From an uncultured Campylobacter sp. (lineage in GTDB: Bacteria > Campylobacterota > Campylobacteria > Campylobacterales > Campylobacteraceae), in assembly GCF_905371695.1 (NCBI RefSeq), contig NZ_CAJPMA010000006.1, forward strand, positions 1 through 35,336: 35,336 bases of DNA, in the 5' to 3' direction. This document shows positions 1-7,585 of the stretch, one piece after another (position 1 is the first letter of the stretch; every line of letters starts with the position of its first letter). Under the pieces are notes generated by a model. The model did not search any database. It was not told the origin of the DNA and saw only the letters and a program-made list of their open reading frames with translations. Both the position numbers and the translations under genes were made by a program.

Positions 1-2452
1 TTTCGCGGCTAGCCATTAGTAACGCTTCGTTCGCATTAAACTCGAATTTTAGCGGCTCGTAAACCAAATCAAACGCGTCCTTAGCGCCCCCTTTAACGAT
101 ACTAGGCGCATAATCCATCGCCTCGTCGACCGTATAGGTAAGCGTAGGAGCGATTAACGGTAAGAGCGCGCGGGTAATCAACGCCATCGCGCTTTGCGCA
201 CTTCGTCTGCGCGGCGCGTCCTTAGCGTCGCAGTAGAGCCTATCTTTGCAGACATCCAGATAAATCCCGCTTAAATCGGCGGATAGAAAATTTAGAAGTA
301 GGTTAAAACCCTTTGAGAAATCGTAATTTCTAAAACATTTCTCGCACTCGTCAAAGGTCTTTTTAGCCCTCGTCAAAATCCAGCGGTCAAGCAGCCCGAA
401 CTGATCGCAAATTTCGTCCAGGTCGTTTACGTTTGCCAGTAAAAAGCGGATCGTATTGCGAATTTTGCGGTACTGCTCGCTAATTTGCTTTAAGATATTT
501 TCGCTGATTTTAAGGTCGCCCGAATAATCGCTCATGCCGACCCAAAGGCGCAAAATTTCGACGCCGTAAGTTTTTGCGACGTCTTGCGGAGCTACGACGT
601 TACCTTTGCTTTTGCTCATCTTTTGCCCGTTTTCGTCGACCGTAAATCCGTGCGTCAATATACTTTTATAAGGAGCGCGGGAATTCGCCGCCGCGCTTAC
701 TAAAAGCGAGCTTTGAAACCAGCCTCTGTGCTGATCCGAGCCTTCTAAATACATATCGGCCGGATATTCGCCCGCATCGTAATTAGGGCTTTTTAGCACA
801 GCCTTCCACGTCGAGCCGCTATCAAACCAAACGTCTAGGATATCCATTACCTTTTCTAAATTTTGCGGATCGTATTTGCAATTTGACGGCAGTAGCTCGG
901 CGATACTTAGATCCCACCACGCGTCGGCGCCTTTTTTTTCGAAAATCGCGGCAACGTTATCTAAAATTTCGGTATCAAATATCGGCTCTTTGGTATCCTT
1001 ACGCCTAAAAAACGCTATCGGTACGCCCCAGTCGCGCTGGCGAGAGATACACCAGTCGGGACGATTTTCTATCATCGAGCCTATGCGCTTAATGCCCGCG
1101 GCAGGGTAAAATTTTACCTTTTCAAGCTCGCCCAACGCCGTTTCGCGCAGCGTCTTACCGTTAAGCTTAGGCTCGTCCATCGCGATAAACCACTGCTTAG
1201 TAGCGCGATATATTACCGGCTTGTGAGTGCGCCAGCAAAACGGATACGAGTGCGTAAATTTACCGCATTTTAGCAGCGCGTCGCCTAAAATTTCTAAAAT
1301 TTTCTCGTTCGCCTTAAAAATATGCATCCCGATAAATTCGTCTACGACGCTAGACGGAAGCAACCCGTGTGCCTTTAAGCTCTCGTCAAAACAGCCTCCG
1401 TCGTCGACCGGCATTAAAACCTCTTTAAAGCCGTATTTTAGACATACGTGATAGTCGTCTTCGCCGTGTCCGGGAGCAGTGTGTACAAGGCCCGTTCCGC
1501 CGTCCATAAGTACGTGTTCGCCTAGTAAAAATCTCGATTTGCGTCCGTTTAGCGGATTTATCGCATGCGTATTTTCAAGCTCGTTTGCGGCGAATTCTTT
1601 TAAAATTTTTCCTTCCGTAAGCCCTAAATTTACCAAATTTTCAAGCAGCGGCTTTGCAAATATCAGATTCTCGCCCGTTATTACGTAGGTTTCGTCAGGT
1701 TTTAAACTAATAGCTTGATTAGCCGGCAGCGTCCAAGGCGTAGTGGTCCATATTACCGCGCGGGCCGCGCCGACGCCTAGTTTTTCCGACGCGTCCGTAT
1801 CAAGCGCGAACGCGACGTAAATAGAGTAATCTTCCTTATTTTCGTATTCCACCTCGGCCTCGGCTAGCGCGCTTTTGGCGGCCCAACTCCAAAATACGGG
1901 CTTGCTACGCTCGATTAAAAGGCCTTTTTTAGCGATTTCGCAAAGAGCTTTGTAAATATCGGCTTCAAATTCGAATTTTAGCGTTTGGTACGAATTTTCA
2001 AAGTCCGCCGCGATACCTAGCGTTTTAAATTCGCTCTTTTGGATTTCTATAAATTCCCTCGCATGCGCGCGGCAATGCTCGCGGATAGCGCTTTTACTCA
2101 TCGTCTTTTTAGCTTCGCCCAGCTTTACCTCTACTTGCTGCTCGATAGGCAGTCCGTGGCAGTCCCAGCCCGATACGTAGCGGACGCTTTCGCCGAAAAA
2201 GTAGTGGGTTTTTACTATGATATCTTTTAAAATTTTATTTAGCGCGTGCCCGATATGAAGATGTCCGTTTGCGTAAGGCGGGCCGTCGTGGAGATTAAAG
2301 CTTTTTTGCGCAGTTGCGCGGTTTTTTTTCATTTTGTCGTAGATTTTGCGAGTTTCGTACCATGATTTTAGCCGCTCAGGCTCGTTTTGAGGGAGATTTC
2401 CGCGCATCGGAAAGTCCGTTGCGGGGAGCAGTAAGGTGTCTTTATAATCCAT
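1..2452 (-). CDS. ileS: Isoleucyl-tRNA synthetase, C-terminus cut by window edge
   Basis: Cytoplasmic class I aminoacyl-tRNA synthetase that charges tRNA-Ile and edits mischarged valine. Reading the minus strand from the ATG at 2452 gives 817 codons open to the window edge. The class I signature HLHIGH is at residues 64-69, GWDCHGLPIE follows at about 100, the editing-domain stretch IWTTTPWTLPAN lies near 235, and KMSKS is at 611-615. Bacterial IleRS is usually a little over 900 residues, so roughly 100 residues, including any C-terminal zinc-binding segment, lie outside the window. The start is supported by AAGG a few bases upstream and by a normal N-terminus (MDYKDTLLLPATDFPMRGNL). It is divergent from the cinA-family gene, with 111 bp between the starts. 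Identification is secure; nothing suggests a break inside the part seen. Confidence 0.97.
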   Translation of the reverse strand, partial: MDYKDTLLLPATDFPMRGNLPQNEPERLKSWYETRKIYDKMKKNRATAQKSFNLHDGPPYANGHLHIGHALNKILKDIIVKTHYFFGESVRYVSGWDCHGLPIEQQVEVKLGEAKKTMSKSAIREHCRAHAREFIEIQKSEFKTLGIAADFENSYQTLKFEFEADIYKALCEIAKKGLLIERSKPVFWSWAAKSALAEAEVEYENKEDYSIYVAFALDTDASEKLGVGAARAVIWTTTPWTLPANQAISLKPDETYVITGENLIFAKPLLENLVNLGLTEGKILKEFAANELENTHAINPLNGRKSRFLLGEHVLMDGGTGLVHTAPGHGEDDYHVCLKYGFKEVLMPVDDGGCFDESLKAHGLLPSSVVDEFIGMHIFKANEKILEILGDALLKCGKFTHSYPFCWRTHKPVIYRATKQWFIAMDEPKLNGKTLRETALGELEKVKFYPAAGIKRIGSMIENRPDWCISRQRDWGVPIAFFRRKDTKEPIFDTEILDNVAAIFEKKGADAWWDLSIAELLPSNCKYDPQNLEKVMDILDVWFDSGSTWKAVLKSPNYDAGEYPADMYLEGSDQHRGWFQSSLLVSAAANSRAPYKSILTHGFTVDENGQKMSKSKGNVVAPQDVAKTYGVEILRLWVGMSDYSGDLKISENILKQISEQYRKIRNTIRFLLANVNDLDEICDQFGLLDRWILTRAKKTFDECEKCFRNYDFSKGFNLLLNFLSADLSGIYLDVCKDRLYCDAKDAPRRRSAQSAMALITRALLPLIAPTLTYTVDEAMDYAPSIVKGGAKDAFDLVYEPLKFEFNANEALLMASRE

Positions 2453-2479
2453 ATTCGGCCTTGTGAAAAATTTGCGAAT

Positions 2480-2488
2480 TTTATATTA
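2480..2488 (-). promoter_or_regulatory. Candidate -10 region for ileS
   Basis: On the minus strand this stretch reads CTAATATAAA, giving overlapping -10-like hexamers TAATAT (2483-2488) and TATAAA (2480-2485) about 30 bases before the ileS ATG. No clear -35 is seen, which is usual for Campylobacter sigma-70 promoters. Placement is inferred from similarity and distance only. Confidence 0.4.
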
Positions 2489-2502
2489 GCAACGGTTAAG
2501 AC

Positions 2503-2525
2503 CCGCTGAAAAAAGCGGAGTTTTT
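2503..2525 (+). terminator. Terminator-like hairpin between divergent ileS and cinA
   Basis: On the plus strand CCGCT (2503-2507) and AGCGG (2514-2518) form a 5-bp GC-rich stem with a GAAAAA loop, followed by AG and five Ts (2521-2525). That is the layout of a short intrinsic terminator reading rightward. The oddity is that nothing upstream on the plus strand within the window is a gene: ileS is on the other strand. It would stop transcripts running antisense to ileS, or it could be a hairpin in the ileS leader. Function is inference. Confidence 0.4.
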
Positions 2526-2537
2526 GAAATTTTAGGC

Positions 2538-2543
2538 TATAAT
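2538..2543 (+). promoter_or_regulatory. -10 box of cinA-family gene
   Basis: A perfect TATAAT preceded by GGC lies 20 bases before the ATG at 2564. The expected transcript start near 2550 leaves a very short leader that begins almost at the AAAAGGA ribosome site (2551-2557), six bases before the start codon. No convincing -35 is visible. Confidence 0.6.
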
Positions 2544-2563
2544 CGGGCCTAAAAGGACGAAAC

Positions 2564-3664
2564 ATGAAACAAGACGCAATCTTAATTATCGGCGACGATT
2601 TGCGGATAAACAAGCCGTTTTTGGAGTATATTTTCGAAAGCTACGAAAAGCGTAGGGGAGAGCTGGGCGAGGTAAATTTTATGCCTAAAAACAGCAAAGA
2701 CTTGCCGTTTGCGATCGAAAATTTCGCTCAGAATTTTAGCTTTCTTACGATATTCGGCGACGACGAAGCCTACGCTACGAGCAGTAAAATTTTAGCGACT
2801 CTTACGAATGATTGCTTAGAGCTAAAAGCGCCCGACGTTTTGGTTCCCAAAAACGCGATAAATTTTACGAAAAATAGCTTTTTAGTGAAATTAAACGAAA
2901 CGCAGATTAGTCTAGTGCGCGCGATCCCGACGCAAAATTTGGGCGAAATCTTAACGCCTGCGGGCGACGAATCCGCCTACTTTTGCCTATTTGACGTCGA
3001 TGAGGAAAGCGCTAAAATTTTACTCTCTCCGCTAGCAAACACCTACGACGTAAAAACGAACCAAACCGCGCTTATAGACGGGCTGTGCCTAATCCGCGCA
3101 CAGGCTAATAAATTCGGGCAATTAGAAGGCTTTTTACAAGGCGCTAAAACGCTCTTTTCGCAAAAAATGATGCAAGGCGACGATCCGATAGAATTTATCG
3201 CTAAAAAACTAATCGCGTCGGGTAAAAAAATCGCATTTGCGGAGTCGTGCACGGCGGGCCTCGCCGCAGCGAAATTCGCGCGCGTTAGCGGCGTATCCGC
3301 GGCGTTTGACGGCTCGCTAGTAACTTACGCAAATAAAATAAAGCACGACTGGCTTGGCGTCGGGGACGAAATTTTAGATACTTACGGGGCCGTCAGCGAG
3401 CAGTGCGTGCGCGCGATGCTAAACGGCGCGATAATTTCGACCGACGCGGACTTCGCGCTAGCTATCAGCGGTATCGCCGGTCCCGATGGCGGAAGCGCGT
3501 CAAAGCCCGTAGGAACGGTGTTCGTAGGCGCGATGAGCCGCGATAAAAGCGTGATCGTAGAGCGCTTGCTGCTAAAAGGCGGGCGAAATTACGTGCGAGA
3601 GCAAAGCGTATTGCACGCGTTCGTCTGCCTTTTAAGGCTAAAAAGCGACGAATTTTTAGGCTGA
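2564..3664 (+). CDS. CinA-family protein with intact amidase domain and decayed N-terminal domain
   Basis: The C-terminal part, from about residue 205, is the CinA C-terminal domain, known in the family as a nicotinamide-nucleotide (NMN) amidase of the pyridine nucleotide cycle. Visible marks are AFAESCTAG (224-232), GSLVTYANKIK (250-260), YGAVSEQ (274-280) and AISGIAGPDGG (300-310) followed by KPVGTVFVGAM. The N-terminal part sits where full CinA carries a molybdopterin-binding-like (MoCF) domain with ADP-ribose pyrophosphatase activity. It keeps a plausible strand-helix start (AILIIGDDLR) but I cannot find the family's GGLGPT-type loop; at that place it reads TIFGDDEAYA. At 366 residues it is shorter than the usual 400 or so. 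It has its own promoter and is the only plus-strand gene. The amidase activity is probable; the N-domain activity is doubtful. Confidence 0.85.
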   Translation: MKQDAILIIGDDLRINKPFLEYIFESYEKRRGELGEVNFMPKNSKDLPFAIENFAQNFSFLTIFGDDEAYATSSKILATLTNDCLELKAPDVLVPKNAINFTKNSFLVKLNETQISLVRAIPTQNLGEILTPAGDESAYFCLFDVDEESAKILLSPLANTYDVKTNQTALIDGLCLIRAQANKFGQLEGFLQGAKTLFSQKMMQGDDPIEFIAKKLIASGKKIAFAESCTAGLAAAKFARVSGVSAAFDGSLVTYANKIKHDWLGVGDEILDTYGAVSEQCVRAMLNGAIISTDADFALAISGIAGPDGGSASKPVGTVFVGAMSRDKSVIVERLLLKGGRNYVREQSVLHAFVCLLRLKSDEFLG

Positions 3665-3721
3665 TTAACGCCTAAATTTCGGTCGCAAACCAGCGCGGCG
3701 GCGGACTAGACGCGAATTTGC

Positions 3722-5335
3722 TTAAATTTCTTCTAAAAAATGCGCCGCGGTTAGCTTTTTATTTAGCGAAAACACGAATTCTTCCGCGTTTAGCGCTCCC
3801 TCTTTTTCAAGGCTTGAAATAATTTGCGACAAGGAGTTTTTGCCGTCGAATTTTAGCGCCGTTCGCGCTTCGTCGCAGCTTAGATCGGCGTTAAAATTTA
3901 GCCCGTCGGCAAGCGAAATTTCGGGTTTTTCGGCGCTCGCAAAATAGCTTAAATACCCCACTACCCGCGGTTTTAGCCTGGCTTTCGGCATCGCTAGCGG
4001 ATCTTTTGCGTAAATTACGGCTTTTAAAGGCCGCGCGCAAATAGCGCACTTTTTGGTAGCGAAAATTTCGAGCAGCTCGTTTGCAGCTACCGCCGCATCA
4101 AGCCCCGTAATACGCGAAATTTCGTCTAAATTTAAGCTCGACGGATAAGCGCTTTTTAACGCGAAAAACACGCCACGCGAATTTTTCTTTTCCGCGCATT
4201 CCGCGCTAAAATTTTCGCCCGCGGTAATCTCTTTACTAGGCGCGCTACCGCCCTCGGCCCTATAATCTCCGTCCGGCTCGCCCTCCGCCGCGCTAAAATT
4301 TTGCGCGTCCTCTTTTAAAATAAAATTTAGCCTTCTTATCTCGCTAAGCCCGATCTCGTAATCAAAATCCTCCGCACCGCCTAAAATTTCGCTCTTCATT
4401 AACAAGCTTTTTCTAAACGAGCGGTTTAGCATAAAGTCGCGCATTTGCTGCTTCCCGACGCGCGAGGCGAAACTTCGCTCGATGTGCGCGTCAAATCTTT
4501 GCACGCCGCTTAACTGCCTAAATACGTCGTCTAGATTGCAGTCGCTCAGGTAGCAAAGTCCGTGCGCGCTGGCGTGCTCTACGAATTTATAAAAATAAAT
4601 CGGATCGTTCGAGGCCTCTAAAAAATCGTGCAAAACGTAATAATCGTTGTCCTCGTCCATGATTTTTTTCACGTAATTTAACTGCGTAAGAATTAGCGCG
4701 CAGGTATCTTTATAGACCCTATTTTCGGTAGTTTGCAAGCTAAATTTCAAATATCCGCGTAAAAATTCGAGCTGCTTTCTAGCCTCGTTTAGCCTGTCGG
4801 TCGCGCAGCTTTTATCTTGCGCCGAAAACACCATAAAATCGCGCAAAACATCAAGGCTCTTCCAGCCCGGATAAACGTTATAACTAACGTAAGCGATCCC
4901 GCGCCGCGCCAGCAGCCGCCTAATCGAGCGCAAAAGCGCGTCCTTTACCTCGCCGCTAACCCAGCTGTAAAGTCCGTGCGCGATAACGTAGTCAAACTCG
5001 CCCAAACGCGCGAAATCCTCGTCCGTAAGGCTTAAAATGTCGCGTCGTAAGAGCTTTAAATTTTTAACGCCCGTTTTAGAGGCGATCTCGTTTCCTCTAT
5101 CTACTTGTACCTGCGAAACGTCGATGCCTACGACTTCCGCGCGCTCGTTTTGCGCGGCGAAAGGCAAGATATTCCCGCCGTAAGAGCAGCCAAGCTCTAA
5201 TACCCTAGCCTCCCTCGCGTTAGGCGCGTCAAGTCCCAAAAATAGCCCGATAGCTTCGAGCCTAAACGGCGAGCAATCCGGAAACGCCGCCGAAAAATAC
5301 GGCACTTCGTCGTAGTAATCTTTAACTTCTTGCAT
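3722..5335 (-). CDS. SAM-dependent methyltransferase with methyltransferase regulatory domain
   Basis: The N-terminal part is a class I SAM-dependent methyltransferase: motif I VLELGCSYGGN at 45-55, the acidic end of strand 2 in GIDVS (70-74), and a motif IV-like stretch DYVIAHGLYSW further on. The middle and C-terminal part (roughly 210-537) matches the layout of the predicted methyltransferase regulatory domain found in long bacterial proteins of this type. It includes a poorly conserved Glu/Ser/Ala-rich spacer around 345-385. The substrate is unknown; I would not call it a DNA or protein methylase from sequence alone. It is last in a minus-strand run, 29 bp after the D12 methylase gene, and converges on the cinA-family gene across 57 bp without a clear terminator. 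The ATG at 5335 gives a normal N-terminus (MQEVKDYYDEVPYFS). Confidence 0.8.
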   Translation of the reverse strand: MQEVKDYYDEVPYFSAAFPDCSPFRLEAIGLFLGLDAPNAREARVLELGCSYGGNILPFAAQNERAEVVGIDVSQVQVDRGNEIASKTGVKNLKLLRRDILSLTDEDFARLGEFDYVIAHGLYSWVSGEVKDALLRSIRRLLARRGIAYVSYNVYPGWKSLDVLRDFMVFSAQDKSCATDRLNEARKQLEFLRGYLKFSLQTTENRVYKDTCALILTQLNYVKKIMDEDNDYYVLHDFLEASNDPIYFYKFVEHASAHGLCYLSDCNLDDVFRQLSGVQRFDAHIERSFASRVGKQQMRDFMLNRSFRKSLLMKSEILGGAEDFDYEIGLSEIRRLNFILKEDAQNFSAAEGEPDGDYRAEGGSAPSKEITAGENFSAECAEKKNSRGVFFALKSAYPSSLNLDEISRITGLDAAVAANELLEIFATKKCAICARPLKAVIYAKDPLAMPKARLKPRVVGYLSYFASAEKPEISLADGLNFNADLSCDEARTALKFDGKNSLSQIISSLEKEGALNAEEFVFSLNKKLTAAHFLEEI

Positions 5336-5364
5336 CTGCTTCCAAAATTTTGATTTTCGCGAAT

Positions 5365-6507
5365 TTAATGCTTTTTTAAAACGTATAAAAACTCGGTTAC
5401 GTGCGTATTTCGTTTGCTTAAATTTCGGCTGCCGCGAAAGGCGTTATACCTTTGCTCTAAAATTTTCGTCCGCCCGAATTTGGCTAAATTTTCCTCGAAT
5501 TGAGCGCGGGAGATAAACCCTTCGCAGTTATAAGAAATTAGCGCGAATTTCGTTTTTAAGCGCGATACCAGCTCGAAAAACGCCTCCGCCGCGCGCGATT
5601 TTTGATTATACGCCGAGCGGTTCCAATCCTTAGCGATGCCAGAAACCGCCGAAATTTCGCTCGGACGCTCGTAAGAGGCGATTAAATTTAGCATAAAATA
5701 ATTAGAACCGTAAGGGTGCTGATTATAAGGCGGATCGAGATAAACTAGATCGACGCCGTCAAGCTCGCAGGCTAGCTCGTTCGCGTCGCAGCGATATACC
5801 TCAAAAGGCGCTTTAAACGCCGAAAATACCGGAAACGGTAGCGAAATTTCGCTCGTAATGCGTTTTAGCGCGTTTTTCCCCTCGCCGCCGAACTGCCCCA
5901 CGCCTTGCTTATTTTTATAAAAGCCCTTAAATACGCCGCTCGTGTTTGCTCTATTACTCGCTTCGTAAAGCAGCGGCGCGATGAAAAACGGCTGCAAGTC
6001 CGCGGGCATTTTAGCGATCAGCTCGCGCGCCGTATCGATAAAAACGGCGTTTTTGCGCGTGTAAAACGCCCGCTCTCCGGGTAAAATTTTATCGTCGTTT
6101 GCGGGCGCGTAAAGCTCGGCGATAAATCCCGCGCGCAAATTTCTCGAAATTTCGCGGGTTAAATTTTCGTATTTGCGCCGTAAATCGGCTAAAAATTCGG
6201 CATTTACGTTAGCTAAATAGCAGCGGTTGGAAATTTGGCTGTAAAACTCCAAGTCGTTAGCCGCTAAAAAGCTCGCGTGGCGTTTTAGATAGCGCGCCAC
6301 GACGCCCGAGCCCGAAAATATATCCACGCAGCTAATCTTATCGCGCCCGAGCTCGCTTTTTGCGACGTTTACGCCGCGCTCTATGAAATCAAGCAGCGAA
6401 CGTTTATTGCCTAGATACGTTAAAATTTGCTCCTTTAAAAACGCGGGGTTTTCCGCCGTTTTTAAATTTTCGAGTTTCTCGCCGTGGCAAGCCTTTTTTT
6501 TATCCAT
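5365..6507 (-). CDS. D12-class N6-adenine DNA methyltransferase, solitary
   Basis: DNA adenine methyltransferase of the Dam/D12 type, transferring methyl from SAM to adenine N6 in duplex DNA. Motifs in the alpha order: motif X TYLGNKR at 30-36, motif I DIFSGSG at 62-68, and the catalytic motif IV DPPYN at 258-262 followed by QHPYGSNYF. The 380 residues look complete. No restriction endonuclease gene is adjacent: upstream is serC, overlapping by 8 bases, and downstream is an unrelated methyltransferase. It therefore looks like an orphan methylase embedded in a metabolic operon. C. jejuni has an orphan adenine methylase, CtsM, needed for transformation and reported to modify RAATTY; shared specificity here is only a hypothesis. 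An A8 run lies at codons 3-5. Recognition site cannot be read from sequence. Confidence 0.88.
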   Translation of the reverse strand: MDKKKACHGEKLENLKTAENPAFLKEQILTYLGNKRSLLDFIERGVNVAKSELGRDKISCVDIFSGSGVVARYLKRHASFLAANDLEFYSQISNRCYLANVNAEFLADLRRKYENLTREISRNLRAGFIAELYAPANDDKILPGERAFYTRKNAVFIDTARELIAKMPADLQPFFIAPLLYEASNRANTSGVFKGFYKNKQGVGQFGGEGKNALKRITSEISLPFPVFSAFKAPFEVYRCDANELACELDGVDLVYLDPPYNQHPYGSNYFMLNLIASYERPSEISAVSGIAKDWNRSAYNQKSRAAEAFFELVSRLKTKFALISYNCEGFISRAQFEENLAKFGRTKILEQRYNAFRGSRNLSKRNTHVTEFLYVLKKH

Positions 6508-7576
6508 TTTTTCTAGCGAATTCTTTCATAAAATCGACCAAAATTTTAACGTCGTTTTCGCTCACGGCGTTGTAAATCGACGCCCTAATGCCGCCAAGAT
6601 GGCGATGCCCTTTAAGACCTAGCATGCCGTTTTCAAGCGCCTGCGCGACGAAAACGGGCTCTAACGCCGCGTCTTTTGCAATGTTGTAGCTCACGTTCAT
6701 TACCGAGCGGTGCGCCGGGTGTGCGTGGCCTTTATAAAAGCCGCCCGAATTATCGATCGCGTCGTAAAGAAGCGCCGCCTTGCGCGCGTTTCGCGCCTTA
6801 ATGCCCGTAAGCCCGCCTTGATCCAACAGCCACTGCATCGTTAGATCCAGCAGATATATCGCAAACGTCGGCGGCGTATTGTAAAGGCTTTTAGCCTCGG
6901 CGTGCGTTTTGTAACGCAAAAATGTCGGTATTTGCGGGCTACTGACGCGCTCTATTAGGTCTTTGCGGATAATTACGATCGTTACGCCGCTAGGTCCCGC
7001 GTTTTTTTGCGCGCCTCCGTAAAGTAGCCCGATATCCGTAAAATCAAGCGGCTCGGAGAAAAAGTCACTGCTAGCATCGATTACTAGCGGCGCGGCTGAT
7101 TTAGGCAGGCTTTTATACTGCGTACCGTAGATCGTGTTATTCGTACAGATGTAGCCGTAGTCGGCGTCTGCGCTAAAATTTACCTCCGGAATGCGGTCGA
7201 AATTCGTGCCTTCGCTGCTTGCTACTACGCGCGCCTCAAAACCCATCAGCCGCGCCTCTTTGATCGCCTTATTCGTCCAAACGCCCGTATTTGCGTATTC
7301 GCACGCGCCGCCTCGCGAGAGATTCATCGGTATCATAGCAAACTGCAAATGTGCGCCGCCTTGCAAAAACAGCACCTCGTACTCGTCGCCAAACCCGTAA
7401 AGCTTGCGGATCTTTTCCATAGCGCCGAAGTGCACCTCTTCGTAGGTTTTGCTACGGTGACTGATCTCCATTATAGAGTAGCCTTCGCCGCGATAGTCCG
7501 TAAATTCGGCTTTCGCGCGCTCTAAAACTTCAAGCGGCAGCCCAGTAGGGCCCGCGCTAAAATTTATTTTTCTCAT
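6500..7576 (-). CDS. serC: Phosphoserine aminotransferase
   Basis: PLP enzyme converting 3-phosphohydroxypyruvate and glutamate to phosphoserine and 2-oxoglutarate in serine synthesis. The N-terminus KINFSAGPTGLP is typical of SerC, and the PLP lysine is K191 in YGGAQKNAGPSG. Other marks are QGGAHLQF (72-79), STNNTIYG-like CTNNTIYGTQY (144-154), and HRHLGGIRASIYNA near the end. The 358 residues match the family length. The ribosome site AAGGAGT lies six to seven bases before the ATG and overlaps the xseA stop codon, so translational coupling with xseA is likely. Its 3' end overlaps the D12 methylase start by eight bases. The partner serB lies about 18 kb away in this window; serA is not seen. 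Confidence 0.97.
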   Translation of the reverse strand: MRKINFSAGPTGLPLEVLERAKAEFTDYRGEGYSIMEISHRSKTYEEVHFGAMEKIRKLYGFGDEYEVLFLQGGAHLQFAMIPMNLSRGGACEYANTGVWTNKAIKEARLMGFEARVVASSEGTNFDRIPEVNFSADADYGYICTNNTIYGTQYKSLPKSAAPLVIDASSDFFSEPLDFTDIGLLYGGAQKNAGPSGVTIVIIRKDLIERVSSPQIPTFLRYKTHAEAKSLYNTPPTFAIYLLDLTMQWLLDQGGLTGIKARNARKAALLYDAIDNSGGFYKGHAHPAHRSVMNVSYNIAKDAALEPVFVAQALENGMLGLKGHRHLGGIRASIYNAVSENDVKILVDFMKEFARKNG

Positions 7577-7585
7577 TTTTACTCC

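Noticed and set aside
2368..2613. 81-codon minus-strand frame across the ileS-cinA gap
   Set aside because: Overlaps both gene starts in the wrong frame and contains the ileS promoter region.
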